DNA of 64,000 nt. Origin: Alternaria dauci. Lineage: Eukaryota > Ascomycota > Dothideomycetes > Pleosporales > Pleosporaceae. Shown here one piece after another: positions 1 to 9,769 of this stretch. Both the position numbers and the translations under genes were made by a program. The first letter of the stretch is position 1. Every line of letters starts with the position of its first letter. Below the pieces are notes generated by a model. The model ran no database searches. It was not told the origin of the DNA and saw only the letters and a list, made by a program, of their open reading frames with translations. Where the stretch lies: contig NC_091280.1 of the NCBI RefSeq assembly GCF_042100115.1, positions 2,232,001-2,296,000 of the forward strand, given 5' to 3'.

Positions 1-104
1 GTATAGACGAATAGAAACAAAAGCTTGCATAGAGCAAAGACGATGGTCTAAATAAACATTCGATAACTAACAGACGTGTGTAAAGCTAACACACCGCTAG
101 ATAA

Positions 105-1043
105 CTACATTCCAAGCAAAGCCGCTACAATAAATATTGGCGCCTGTCGAAGGTTAGACTATGCACTACCGTAGTTTATTCTGTACTCACCATCAAACGC
201 CCGTTCATTGTGCTCTGCAGAGCAGAACCAGTTTCTGTCCCAGCGAAAGTTGGAATAGTCCCGGTAGGCTCTGCCTGAACAGTCGCAGTCCCGAAGTCGG
301 ATGTCGCCTCAACCGCCATCATAGTAGCATAAACCGAGCTACAGAACCCTGCGTTGCTCGCTAACTCTGCAGCAATGGTTGGTTCTACCGTGCCCGCATA
401 GACGGAACATGAAGCAAACGGATCATCGAAGGCATCACCGACCTAAGATGTGGGTGTACGAAATCAGTATATGTCTCATGTTCAGTCTGCACAAGGAAAT
501 GTCTTACCCATTGCGGGTCATCCATGCTTGGCCAGTCGATACACAGGCAGAGAGCGGCTTCTTCATCGGTAAGGTCCACAGATTGCCACGCGGAGAAGAT
601 GGAGGTACAGACGTCTACAGTGACCAATGCTCGGTAGCAAGATGAACAAGCCGAGTCATCGCTACTGCAGATTGTTTCAGGACTGTCCTGGCGCGGTTGC
701 ACGGCAGCTGTAGGGGCAGGGGTGATGAGGGGTCGTTCTGCAGCGACACGGCGATGGACTCTTGTTGGGAAGGAAGCTTTCATCGCCTGGCTTTGGAAGC
801 GTTGATAGTTTACAGATGTAGGCGCTAATTGGATTAGGTTAGAACTTTTGTCTCGTTATTGGTGTGCAAAGATGTTATCATACCGAGGTCCTCTGGATTT
901 TTGACAGCTTCAACTCCGACATCTACTACGAATCCACCGGGCTTCCGGATAAGATTGCCGCCGGCATTAAGTATAGCTCCTAAGTTTCCAAATGAACGCC
1001 CAATAAGAGTAAAGAGTATACCGGCCAAACGGAGGAGCCGCAT
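105..1043 (-). CDS. Secreted Cys-rich protein with hydrophobic C-terminus (possible GPI anchor)
   Basis: Four exons join in frame: 1043-884, 824-508, 442-191 and 143-105, giving 255 aa. All junctions have GT..AG borders and phases that fit (1, 0, 0). The start ATG opens a signal peptide (MRLLRLAGILFTLIGRSF). Eight cysteines follow in the middle and second half, spaced C-x6-C-x2-C, a CxC pair (ALCLCID), then two singles (ASCSV, GFCSS). A Thr/Ser/Gly-rich linker leads to a final hydrophobic run APIFIVAALLGM, which is what a GPI-attachment tail looks like. The layout resembles fungal cell-surface Ser/Thr-rich GPI proteins, but I do not recognise a named family. The weakest points are the last 13-codon exon and the long glycine-rich first exon. 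Function unknown; probably cell wall or extracellular. Confidence 0.6.
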
Positions 1044-3144
1044 TGTTAAAGAGTCGGTCGGTATTAATAACGGTAAACTCTTTTGTTGTGCGTGAGCATG
1101 CAAGATAAAGTGAAGGATTTTCTGTCGACGAAGTTACACTTGGACTTGCACAATAAGAACTGCTTCATCAAAGGAAGGGGCTTCAAGTTTAAATACCCAT
1201 AGTCATGGTTGAGCTGAATGCGCGGAGGGAGCCTAGAAGAGTGCCCGATCTCTCGGCGAGCTCATGCCAAACATAGATATGCTAGTGATCGTTCCCAAAA
1301 GAATCGAAATACTAAATTTGGGTTAGACTAACTCGGTAATCCCTTGGGCGGTGGCTTAGTAGGAAGGACGTCGCCGACTAAAGCCACAGGATGTAGACAC
1401 TTGGCTCTTCTGGCTACCTAGGTACTCGACGGCCGTGTAGAAAGGCGAAGTACAACTTGGATACACGGAAACCAGTGTAGCATGTGTAGCAGAATATTTT
1501 CTCACATACTTCTACCTTGTACAGCACTGTGTAGCACTGTAATGTTAATGGTGTGGCCTTAGTGCAGACGGCGAGTCAATTAATTAGGTTCGTTTTGACA
1601 GGTAAAACTGTTATTCCCACTCAGAGTGTCAAGCTTTCTTTTCCTGATAGAATACGCGCGTTGTCAACAGCGAGCGTTGGGTGCATGGGCACTGTATCAA
1701 TGAAGCTCGACGATTGATGTGCTAGGTCAGGTTTCGCGAATCGAGAGCTCAGCTGCGGCTGAATGCAACATACAGCACCTGCGACGATTTTCTTGGCGTT
1801 TACCGCAAGACAACTGAGGTTGTCACAAGTGTGGAGAGTTCGCTTTTTGGTTTCGGTGGAGGCCTACTACATCGCGATAATTATTGGGGTTGAGCTTTGG
1901 GGAACGGTTGATTGTATGGCTTTGGTTTTGAAACGTTGTCACGGTAAGTCAGCGTGTTTGTGCTTGCAAATCCTCTCATGTGCGGTACGTCTCTTGATGA
2001 GAGCCTTCTTGCGTATGGAACATATGGGTTTCGGAAGTCGTGAGTGGCTCGTCGGTCATGGGTCATCGCCAAACTTTTGTGCTTGCAACGCGCACTAACG
2101 GTACCTGCATCACCCATTGCGATTTCCTGTCTGAGGCTTCTGCATATGGAGAATCGGGTTCTGGCCAGACCGAGGAGGAGTTTGATTTCGCTTTGGCTGA
2201 GAGATCTCAGTCTTGGAGACTTTTGATCGGGTTTGAAATACGGCTATGATGCCGGCGCCTGCGCCTGCGCAGAGGTGTAAAATGCTCAGGGCGACAAGCA
2301 TAGCACACTCGAAGGTAATTCTTCTTCGAGTTTCTTATGCAAAAAGTCCCAGTATGGTTTTGCATGATAGAAGACCACGTAGGGAGAAGTCATGCTGCAA
2401 ATAATTGGATTTTGCAGGCGGTGACGAGTGGGGAGCGGGCAGCAGATGAGCCGTGAACCCAAGCGGGGCCACCGCCGAAGCCCTCGGTCCGCGCTTCTAG
2501 CCTTCTGCTTCCCCAACATTTCCCAACCGCCGACCCACGGCCCTATTCATCATACATCAAACGTTTCAGTGTAACACTTTCCATCCATCATTGCGATCTC
2601 TTTTGGTGGATTTTGGACGAACGCCGAGCCGTCGAGATGTCTTCTAACATGGGTGATCAGGCCCCCAGCGTCCCTCCCTTCATCATATCATCTGTGCTCA
2701 TTCACTTAAGTCCGCGATGTTATTCAGCAACGTCTCTATGTGTTCTAGAGGAAGCGCTAGTAAAAGTTTCCATTCTGGGTTAGCGCAGCTGGTGTGTTTG
2801 AAGGGACGCCTGTGGCAAGGCGTACCATCGTGTCCTCCTTCAACATACGACTCGGATTGCTAAGCGGACGAACAGTCCAGCCATAGCAGATTGTCGAAAG
2901 CAGCGGGCATTATTGATTCGAAGTTTCGGTGAGATTATGAAGCAAGTAGCAAGGAAACGTTCAAGCGTCGCCAGGGTCCAAAAAAATGAATGCATGGTCG
3001 ACTGGGCTGAAAACAAAACCACGCTTCCTTTTCTCATCCAGCGAGACGAGTATAAGTAAGGGAATGGCACGTTTTAAAAACGTCAATTCAGTTCTACCAT
3101 ACCAATACCTCGATCATCTACCAGCTATCAACTTCCCCGTCAGA
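1044..3144. other. Intergenic, about 2.1 kb; no supported gene
   Basis: No convincing gene is seen. It contains a TACCTAGGTA palindrome at 1415-1424 and, at 1831-1894, a degenerate copy of a repeat also found at 21313-21373. A 49-codon frame starting at 2638 opens like a gene start but stops without a usable splice site. A TATA-like TATAAGTAA at 3052-3060 lies about 90 nt before the SMP-30-like gene. Confidence 0.5.
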
Positions 3145-4104
3145 ATGAAGTATCTTATCAATCTCTCAGCCCTCATGGCCTCGGCGCTCGCGGCGCATGT
3201 GTCGACAGTATACCAATTCCCCAACGGAACGTGGCTCGAAAACATTGATGTCATGCGTAATGGCTCTCTTCTTGTGACCACCATCGGCGATGCCCAGGTT
3301 CACATCGTTCACCCACAAACCTCACCAGTTACATTCTCCACAGTCGCCACCTTTCCAGATGCGACTGGTGCTCTCGGCATCACTGAGTTCCAGAAGAACG
3401 TTTTCGCCGTGGTAGTTGCAAAGTCTGCACCTGAGAACCCGCCAACCTTACAGAGCTTTTCGCTATGGAAGCTCGATCTGAGCCACGAGGACAAGACAGC
3501 AAAAGTCAGCATGATGGCAGAACTACATGACATGGGTATGCCTAATGGTATGGCCACTCTGAACCACGAAACACTGCTGCTAGCAGACTCGTGGTATGGG
3601 AATATCGCTGCATTCAACGTCAAAACCGGGAAGACGGAAGTCGTTCTCCAGGACCCAAGCTTAGCAGCCAACTTCTCTGCACCCGGGATTCAACTCGGTG
3701 CCAACGGACTTAAGGTCCATGGCGACTACGTATACTACACCAATACTGTCCAAGCCATTGCTGGCCGCGTTCGTGTCCACCGATCGACTGGCAAGCCCAA
3801 CGGCTTTTTCGAAACCGTGCGCGACTCCACTCTCAGCGGCCCGGATGACATCTCAATCGCAAAGGACGGCAGTATCTACGTCTCTGAACCACTCCAGGCG
3901 CCGCAAGGCGACAAAGTTCAACACATTACTCTCGATGGCAAGGTTACTACTATTGCCGAAGGTGGACTAGTGGCAGGCTCAACGGCGTCAGCATTTGGCA
4001 GGACGAAGAAGGACAACGGTACTCTTTACGTGACTACAATGGGTGGCTTTGGGGCGGATGGACAGCCGAAGGCAGGTGGAAGGCTTGTTGCCGTGAAGCT
4101 ATAA
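3145..4104 (+). CDS. Secreted SMP-30/gluconolactonase-like beta-propeller protein
   Basis: Single exon of 319 aa. An in-frame ATG lies 159 nt upstream, but the one at 3145 begins a clean signal peptide (MKYLINLSALMASALA, then AHVSTVYQF), so it is preferred. The mature part shows the repeated strands of the SMP-30/gluconolactonase/LRE-like region: a first blade with NGTWLENIDVMRNGSLLVTT, a middle PNGMATLNHETLLLADSWYG and a late GPDDISIAKDGSIYVSE. Family members are six-bladed propellers that bind a divalent metal and hydrolyse lactones or related esters. In fungi many secreted members have no assigned substrate, so the reaction here is not known. It is followed tail to tail by a small membrane protein gene. 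Confidence 0.85.
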   Translation: MKYLINLSALMASALAAHVSTVYQFPNGTWLENIDVMRNGSLLVTTIGDAQVHIVHPQTSPVTFSTVATFPDATGALGITEFQKNVFAVVVAKSAPENPPTLQSFSLWKLDLSHEDKTAKVSMMAELHDMGMPNGMATLNHETLLLADSWYGNIAAFNVKTGKTEVVLQDPSLAANFSAPGIQLGANGLKVHGDYVYYTNTVQAIAGRVRVHRSTGKPNGFFETVRDSTLSGPDDISIAKDGSIYVSEPLQAPQGDKVQHITLDGKVTTIAEGGLVAGSTASAFGRTKKDNGTLYVTTMGGFGADGQPKAGGRLVAVKL

Positions 4105-4349
4105 TATCATAGCTTTAAGGGAATACAGTCTAAAATGGGTATGAATGGTTCGTGGAAAAGAAGAACATAAACGCTAAGTGTATCGTTACTTTGGGTATAT
4201 TTCCAATACGTATGGAGAGGTATGTCGCAGTGATGGAAGTCTTTGGGTACGTAGGCATGAAACAACACTTCAATAAAAACTTGGTACGATTGACAGGTCT
4301 CCACCGATCTATCCTAGTGGCTATGAATCTTCCCCATCTCTTGAGTTTC

Positions 4350-4850
4350 TCAGAAGATATGCGAGCGTCGTATCAGTGCACGTTGTTGTTCGGTGTAGCA
4401 TGACTGAACGCGTTGCGGTCGCGATATCTCATCGTCGTTCGAGCTGTAGGTCCAACGTTCAGCCGGATGAACAGGGGTAGCAGGCCTTCCGTGAGCACCA
4501 ACGAAGACAATCGCAGGACCGGCTATACATAATTAGCACCCAGTAATTAGTCCCTATTCGATGTCTAAAGACATACCCGTAGAGAGAGAGCGAGTGCGCT
4601 GGTAAGGATGAGATCTGCACAGCCCCCGAGCCATCATCAGACTAGGCCAAGTTTGTGCGAGGGAGAGCGCTATGCCCAGGACAGCTACGCACACGCCGAT
4701 TAGCGTTAGCAGCGCCTCGGTCGATAGCATATGTGATTGGACAGATGGCCCCGCAGTAAAGTCTCGCCTTGCAGCGTGGGCTATTACAGCTGCGTGGGTC
4801 GTAGAAACAAGGTGATTGCTCAATAGCGTAAGGATAAGAGAAGAAAACAT
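4350..4850 (-). CDS. Small single-pass membrane protein, STEA/TEQQR family, member A
   Basis: Two exons, 4850-4577 and 4522-4350, give 148 aa; the intron is 54 nt, phase 1. Residues 1-20 form a signal peptide (MFSSLILTLLSNHLVSTTHA). About 22 polar residues follow, then LSTEALLTLIGVCVAVLGIALSL, a single transmembrane helix that runs into AQTWPSLMMARG and a basic stretch. Exon 2 encodes a hydrophilic tail that ends DDEISRPQRV, TEQQRALIRR. The same layout, intron position and tail motif recur in the members at 7134-7605 and 8821-9280, which is strong evidence that both exons are real. Predicted type I topology: short ectodomain outside, about 75-residue tail in the cytosol. Family and function unrecognised. 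Confidence 0.75.
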
Positions 4851-5773
4851 TTCGAGGATGGCCTGAATACTCAGATGCTGAAGGTGGTCTGGTATGGTGT
4901 AGATGCAGTAATTGTTATAACATAAATAGGGATAATAAAATTGGTGGGTGAGCGTTCTAGTTAAATCTCATGTTCCTGAGGGGGGTGACGATGTTGCTTG
5001 CTCACCTAAGAGTATCGGCCGTATGTGTTCCTGGCAGCTGGTGGAAAACCGAAGAAGCTCGTAGCAAGGCGCCACAACTCTTCGAACTAAGAAACGTGAT
5101 GAAAGGGATAAACAAGTTCTGCGCAACAAAAGTCGAATTTTGTGCTTCGAGTGTTAAGCCATGTTATTTAGCTGAGGTGCGCATCGCAACACTCATACCG
5201 ACAATACCGTCTGGTACATGTAGAGATGGCGAAGAGGTGTAGGCGGAGTTCGTGAAGGATGCTACAAGGGCGACACGCAGGCAACGCGCGACGTGCGCGT
5301 ATCAATGTATACATCAGAGATCTTGGAGATCAATAACGCCCAAAACAACACAATGTTTTGTTGCGGTGTGAATTATCAACACATAAGGATGCACAATGTT
5401 GTTGGTGTTGCTGGTCGGCTGGCCTGGACGATGGCGGCGCGCGCCGTTCCTGCAGATGTTGATTGCAATTTCAAGGCTAAATACAGCCTTGGTTATTGGC
5501 CAGCGGAACCTCTTTCCGATATAATGACAACCTTTGGTATTGGTTTTCGAATGACGACTATATGACAATATAATTGTGATGGTCTGAAACTTCCGTGGCT
5601 GGGATAAGGCGGTTTCATTTGGTGTGACGTCATGATAGCGGAACATGACGGTGCCCAAGTAGCTTTCACATGCAAATGTGCAAGCGCGGAGCCGCATGAT
5701 TATATTTGTGATTCCTCTCATTTGTCCTCTTCTCATCACTTCTGAGCTTTACAGTCTTCTGCTTACTGAGAAC
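4851..5773. other. Intergenic, AT-rich near 4.9 kb; no supported gene
   Basis: Promoter space between a minus-strand membrane protein gene and a plus-strand caleosin gene. An AT-rich stretch at 4905-4945 could hold the TATA region of the former. Open frames here are short and have no family resemblance. Confidence 0.5.
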
Positions 5774-6685
5774 ATGTCTGATGATAGAAGCATGTCCGAA
5801 ATCATGAGGCACTCCGAGCGCCTCACGAATGGAGACGATGGAGTGGTACTCTCAATCCCTGATGTACCCATCACCGAGCAACGGAAACCTTTCGTGACCT
5901 CAGAAGGCTCAAAACTTCAACATACGGGTATGTGTTCACCCGTGACACATCTCGCAGCAAAATCGCTGACTTGAGCAGGCACTGCCCGTGCGAATGTCGC
6001 GCCATCAGCAGAATCCCCTGGCGGCACAACGGGCTGGAAGGAGAAGCACTCCCACCAAACCGTTCTACAACAACATTGCGACTTCTTTGACCGCGACCAC
6101 GATGGCATCCTTTGGCCACAGGACACATTCGTTGGCTTCTATCGGCTGGGGTTCGGTGTCATCCTGTCCATCGTGGCAGTGTTCGTCATCCACTCCAACT
6201 TTTCATACCCTACGTGCTCGGGGTGGCTGCCTGATCCATTCTTTCGTAAGAAACCCGGTGTATGAGATGCATGTGAGACGTCCGCTGACCATGATTCCAG
6301 GTCTGTTCCTCAAGAATGTACACAAGGACAAGCATGGCAGTGACACAGGGACCTACGATCACGAGGGACGTTTCCTACCGCAGAAATTCGAAGATATCTT
6401 TGCGAAATATGCAGAGGGAAGGGATTACCTAACGATATGGGACGTGATCAATGTGCTCAAGGGACAACGATGCATTGCTGATCCGATTGGTTGGGGTGGA
6501 GCATTTTTCGAGTGTAGGTCGTATCATCCCTACCTTTGCCGAATGTCTTGCTGATGAATACAGGGATTGCGACGTATATCATGCTTTGGCCTGAAGATGG
6601 TCGAATGATGAAGGAAGATATTCGTGGAATCTACGATGGAAGTATATTTTACACTCTTGCTGAGAGACGAGAGAAGAATTCGTAA
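5774..6685 (+). CDS. Caleosin / peroxygenase
   Basis: Four exons, 5774-5927, 5979-6245, 6301-6513 and 6564-6685, give 251 aa; all phases fit. An EF-hand calcium loop DRDHDGILWPQD lies in exon 2, preceded by a histidine (QQHCDFFD). It is followed by a hydrophobic, proline-poor segment (LGFGVILSIVAVFVIHSNF) that in caleosins inserts into the lipid-droplet monolayer. The C-terminal half carries the family hallmarks NVHKDKHGSDTG, KFEDIFAKYAEG and WDVINVLKGQRCIADPIGWG. Caleosins are heme-containing peroxygenases that use fatty-acid hydroperoxides to hydroxylate or epoxidise lipids on droplets and the ER; the two conserved histidines bind heme. Length is typical. The N-terminal about 60 residues are variable, and the start could be a few codons different. 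Confidence 0.93.
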
Positions 6686-7133
6686 AACTAGACTGCTCTC
6701 AGGAGTATGATCGGATCGCGCGAAGTTTATCGTAGTCGTGCCCCTAGCACAAATTTGTTAGCATCATGTAGGGTACCATGCGCAGCTCGCGCAATGAATA
6801 ATAGATCCACAACAGCGTTATGAATCGCTAAATTTCGTCGGTATCGTCTGACATGGATGATACCAACGGCTTTGGAAATATGTCTGATTACGAATATATG
6901 GTTACATGTGGGGTATTTTGGAAAGAGAAAGGAGACTTTGCAGTTCAAATGCGTGGGAGAAAAACGGGTGAATTCTAAAGTGGCCGAGTACTTGCGACAC
7001 GCGACGCTCAACGCGCACGCCCTGATCCATGGAGCTCTTCTTGTACGACCTATGCTCGCGATCCGCCTGCACTGACAGTTCCGTTCACATCGTATCCGAG
7101 CCTTCTGTGTATGATTCTGCTGAGGATATATTC
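6686..7133. other. Intergenic, 450 bp, convergent 3' ends
   Basis: Lies between the caleosin stop and the end of a minus-strand membrane protein gene. A minus-strand open frame crosses it, but only by reading past the intron donor of the next gene. Nothing else seen. Confidence 0.5.
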
Positions 7134-7605
7134 TCAGAAAGTGAGAGTGCGTCGCACTAACACGCGCTGTTGTTCGCGATGATCGAAGCGCACGTATTGC
7201 GGTCGGCTTATAGTGCTGTCGGCTACCCGAGATTTGATTGAAGGAGGAGGAATCGTAAATCGCGATGGACTGTTGGCAAGTGGAATATCTAGGTGCGCTG
7301 AGCAATGTCAGTATTGTGCGACATCTTATGACAGGCGGGGGCGGCTTACAGGTGGAACTGGGATGGGGCCGGCGGGACAGTACCGGTAGCCTCCTCCCCT
7401 TGAAGCTGGGCCACAAAAACGGCAGCGCTATACCAAGCACGGCTACAACCACAGCGACTATGCCCACAATCGCTTCGATAGACAGCTTGCTAGATCCAAT
7501 CTGAGGACTGTCGAAATGACTTCGTGGAAACATATCGGGTATTGTGCGAGCGTGGGCGCAGATTAGAAGATTGGCGTTGGCAACAAGTAGAAACGGGGAG
7601 AGCAT
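7134..7605 (-). CDS. Small single-pass membrane protein, STEA/TEQQR family, member C
   Basis: Exons 7605-7350 and 7288-7134 give 136 aa (145 aa if the upstream ATG at 7632 is used); the intron is 61 nt, phase 1. I chose 7605 because it begins a compact signal peptide (MLSPFLLVANANLLICAHA) as in the paralogs. Then come about 27 polar residues and KLSIEAIVGIVAVVVAVLGIALPFLW, the single membrane helix, followed by basic KGRRLPVLSRR. Splicing shifts the frame away from a long read-through frame and reveals a tail DSTISRPQYV, REQQRVLVRRTLTF that matches member A. STEA is SIEA here and TEQQR is REQQR. Function unknown. Confidence 0.75.
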
Positions 7606-8820
7606 GTTGTGTGGGGGTAACATAAACTCCACTTCTATAGACCTGCACTGGATCCAAGCCGTATACTATGATACGGCGGAATGAGAACAGGCTGAAGAGT
7701 GTCTTTCGATACGGTTGTAGCAGGAGTATTTGTAGATGTTTTCAACATTTGCTTGAAACTTAAGGGTTGTTGCGATGTGACTCTATTTATCTCGTTGTGT
7801 TGGTCCCTAGCTTACGCCCTCACATCCTATCGAGACGCATGTTAAGGTGTGGTAGGATTGGAGTCGGTGAGATTAGTTTGGGTGGACAGGCGCGGACTAG
7901 CGTTGAGCTTTAGCAAATCAGGCCGAGGTGAAGGTGTGCGCCGCTCGCGTTTTTGCCCAGGCCCCGGGCCAAGCCCCGTCTCCAGGGTGGGACGCGCACC
8001 CCTGCACAGCCGAAGACAGCTTTAGGTAGTGTTTAATTTTCCCCCATGATGACGTGCCCAGTCAAACTGCCTGGTGGAAAATTAAACTCGTGGCAGGCGT
8101 GAGAGCCTACAGAATTCTTTATTCTACAAGGTACCTCTCTATAAACTGTAGTGGTTCTTTGGTGACCTCTAAAAGCAGTTAAGGGTGACCTCTTTTATCT
8201 TAGTATCCCTGATTTTTACTAACCCGATTGGCTAAAAAAGCCATCAGACAGTTCGACCGAGGGGAAGGGGAGCACTGTAGGTTGGGTCGTGTCCTATATG
8301 AATGCCGGAGAAACGACAAACCGAACGAAGGGGTGACTACTGGCTATAGTCTGAGCCGTCGCGATCGAACACTGCGGATGCCTTATTCACATACATCATG
8401 GGTTGGCCAAACATCATGGCTAGCTTATAATCCACCGGTCTCTCCGTTCACTGGCTTATCGTTCTGGCCACCTGTTCAGACGCTCATTGCTTTTTGGAAC
8501 CAGGGATATGATGTCACGTCATCGCTGCAGTCTGTTCAGCCTTAGGCTCTGAGCGCTCTCTACCCGCTGAATGGAATCTAGAGAATACTGGGAGCAAAAA
8601 CGTGAAGTTAAAGCCTGGTGTAAACGTTGCGCTAAGCTGAATAATATTATGTGCAGGCTTTTGAGCTTCAATGTGATATTGTACAGTCATTATATGTCCT
8701 ATGCTATTGGTCCAAAAGCCTGAAGCACTGGTAGGCTGCGCCGTCAAGTATTGGCGCGATGCCAATACGATTGAGTGCTGTGCCCGGGTGTAGCCGAGAA
8801 ATTCCCTCAGTGTAACTCCT
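7606..8820. other. Intergenic, 1.2 kb, with possible transposon relic
   Basis: No supported gene. It contains a perfect 12-nt inverted repeat at 8031-8042 and 8076-8087, and a direct repeat of GGTGACCTCT at 8161-8170 and 8184-8193 in an AT-rich stretch. This looks like the end of a decayed mobile element, but no transposase frame is visible. Confidence 0.4.
8031..8087. repeat. Perfect 12-nt inverted repeat with 33-nt spacer
   Basis: GTTTAATTTTCC at 8031-8042 is mirrored exactly by GGAAAATTAAAC at 8076-8087. It could be a hairpin or a remnant of short terminal repeats. No flanking target-site duplication is obvious. Confidence 0.6.
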
Positions 8821-9280
8821 TCACAGTGTACGGGTGCGCAACAGCATGCGCTGTTGTTCGGTGGGGTAGATTCGGACGCGTCGTGGTTCTGCAATTTCGT
8901 CTTCGCTGGGGTTGCCGATGGTGTAAGGGGAAACCAGGGAGCGCTCTAGACGGCGGCCAAGCGCGATTCCAGAGTCTGCATCATCTAGTAAGTGCCGTGA
9001 AATTCGTCGCGAGATGTCTTGACTTACCGGGAACAATGCGATGAGTGCGGGCGCGAAGATGGCAGCAGCGGATACATATCCTCTTCAGGCTATCCCACTT
9101 CAGTACTAGCGTGAGCACGATACCGAACACAGCCACGCAAACGCCGCTGAGCGTTAGCACAGCTTCCGTAGAGAGACCATCTGATTCGACAGGACCCTGT
9201 CGCTCATCGTGTGTCACTGGCGCAGCGTTGACAATGATAAGATATGAAGATAGCAGTATCAACTGGAAAGGATTGATCAT
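8821..9280 (-). CDS. Small single-pass membrane protein, STEA/TEQQR family, member D
   Basis: Exons 9280-9028 and 8984-8821 give 138 aa. The intron is only 43 nt, phase 1, with a GTAAGT donor and a TTACTAG acceptor. Signal peptide MINPFQLILLSSYLIIVNA, then a short ectodomain (APVTHDERQGPVESDG). The motif LSTEAVLTLSGVCVAVFGIVLTLVL is the membrane helix. A Cys/Arg-rich juxtamembrane stretch (RICIRCCHLRARTHR) could be palmitoylated. The tail includes YTIGNPSEDEIAEPRRV and ends TEQQRMLLRTRTL, the clearest copy of the family motif. It lies 489 nt downstream of the large 1,044-aa gene, on the same strand. Function unknown. Confidence 0.78.
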
Positions 9281-9769
9281 GGTGTCAAATGGAAACCAGG
9301 CAAAGTTTGTCGATTGCTGTTCACTACGAGTCTCGGTCCATCAAACATCTTATAATTAAGCAGCCCTTTGGTGAGGCGCCTCAAAATGCTCCGCCACTAT
9401 TTTACCAGATAGCTGGTGGTGGTGTCTGTCAAGCAATCGATGGCTGTGTAGTGGGGTAGCTCTGGTCGGGCTTGCGGCTTGAATGTGGCTCCGTCAGTTG
9501 AACCGCCCCGCCGGTACGACTTTTATGTATCCTACACTAAGCATATGAATCTTACGCTATGCTGCCCGACTCAACCCCCCAAAAGGGGTTGGTGGGTCAG
9601 TCGTTTGAGCCCTGCATTAAGTGGTGTGCTGAACCAATAAAGAGAGGATTACCTGCGAAAGCACTTGTCTAGATTGGCAACGCCTTCTAATCACGCACGA
9701 TTTCGAAGGCTGGCCACCAAAGGCTAATTCCACTGCAGGACAAAGAACAAAACTGTAACATTAAACATA
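9281..9769. other. Intergenic, 489 bp, between large gene and member D
   Basis: A short GC hairpin at 9572-9591 (CAACCCC, spacer, GGGGTTG) and an AT-rich TATA-like stretch near 9348-9358, about 70 nt before member D on its strand. No gene. Confidence 0.5.

Noticed and set aside
1881..2519. Minus-strand frames that could be joined into a small protein with a hydrophobic helix
   Set aside because: Several equally poor splice choices, no signal peptide plus (S/T)EA pattern; not a member of the array family.
2638..2787. Short frame starting ATGTCTTCTAACATGG
   Set aside because: Good start context but only 49 codons, no splice continuation and no resemblance; perhaps a gene remnant.
6727..7632. 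Minus-strand open frame of 301 codons
   Set aside because: It runs through the intron of membrane protein member C; splicing gives a shorter protein whose tail matches its paralogs, so the long frame is an artefact.
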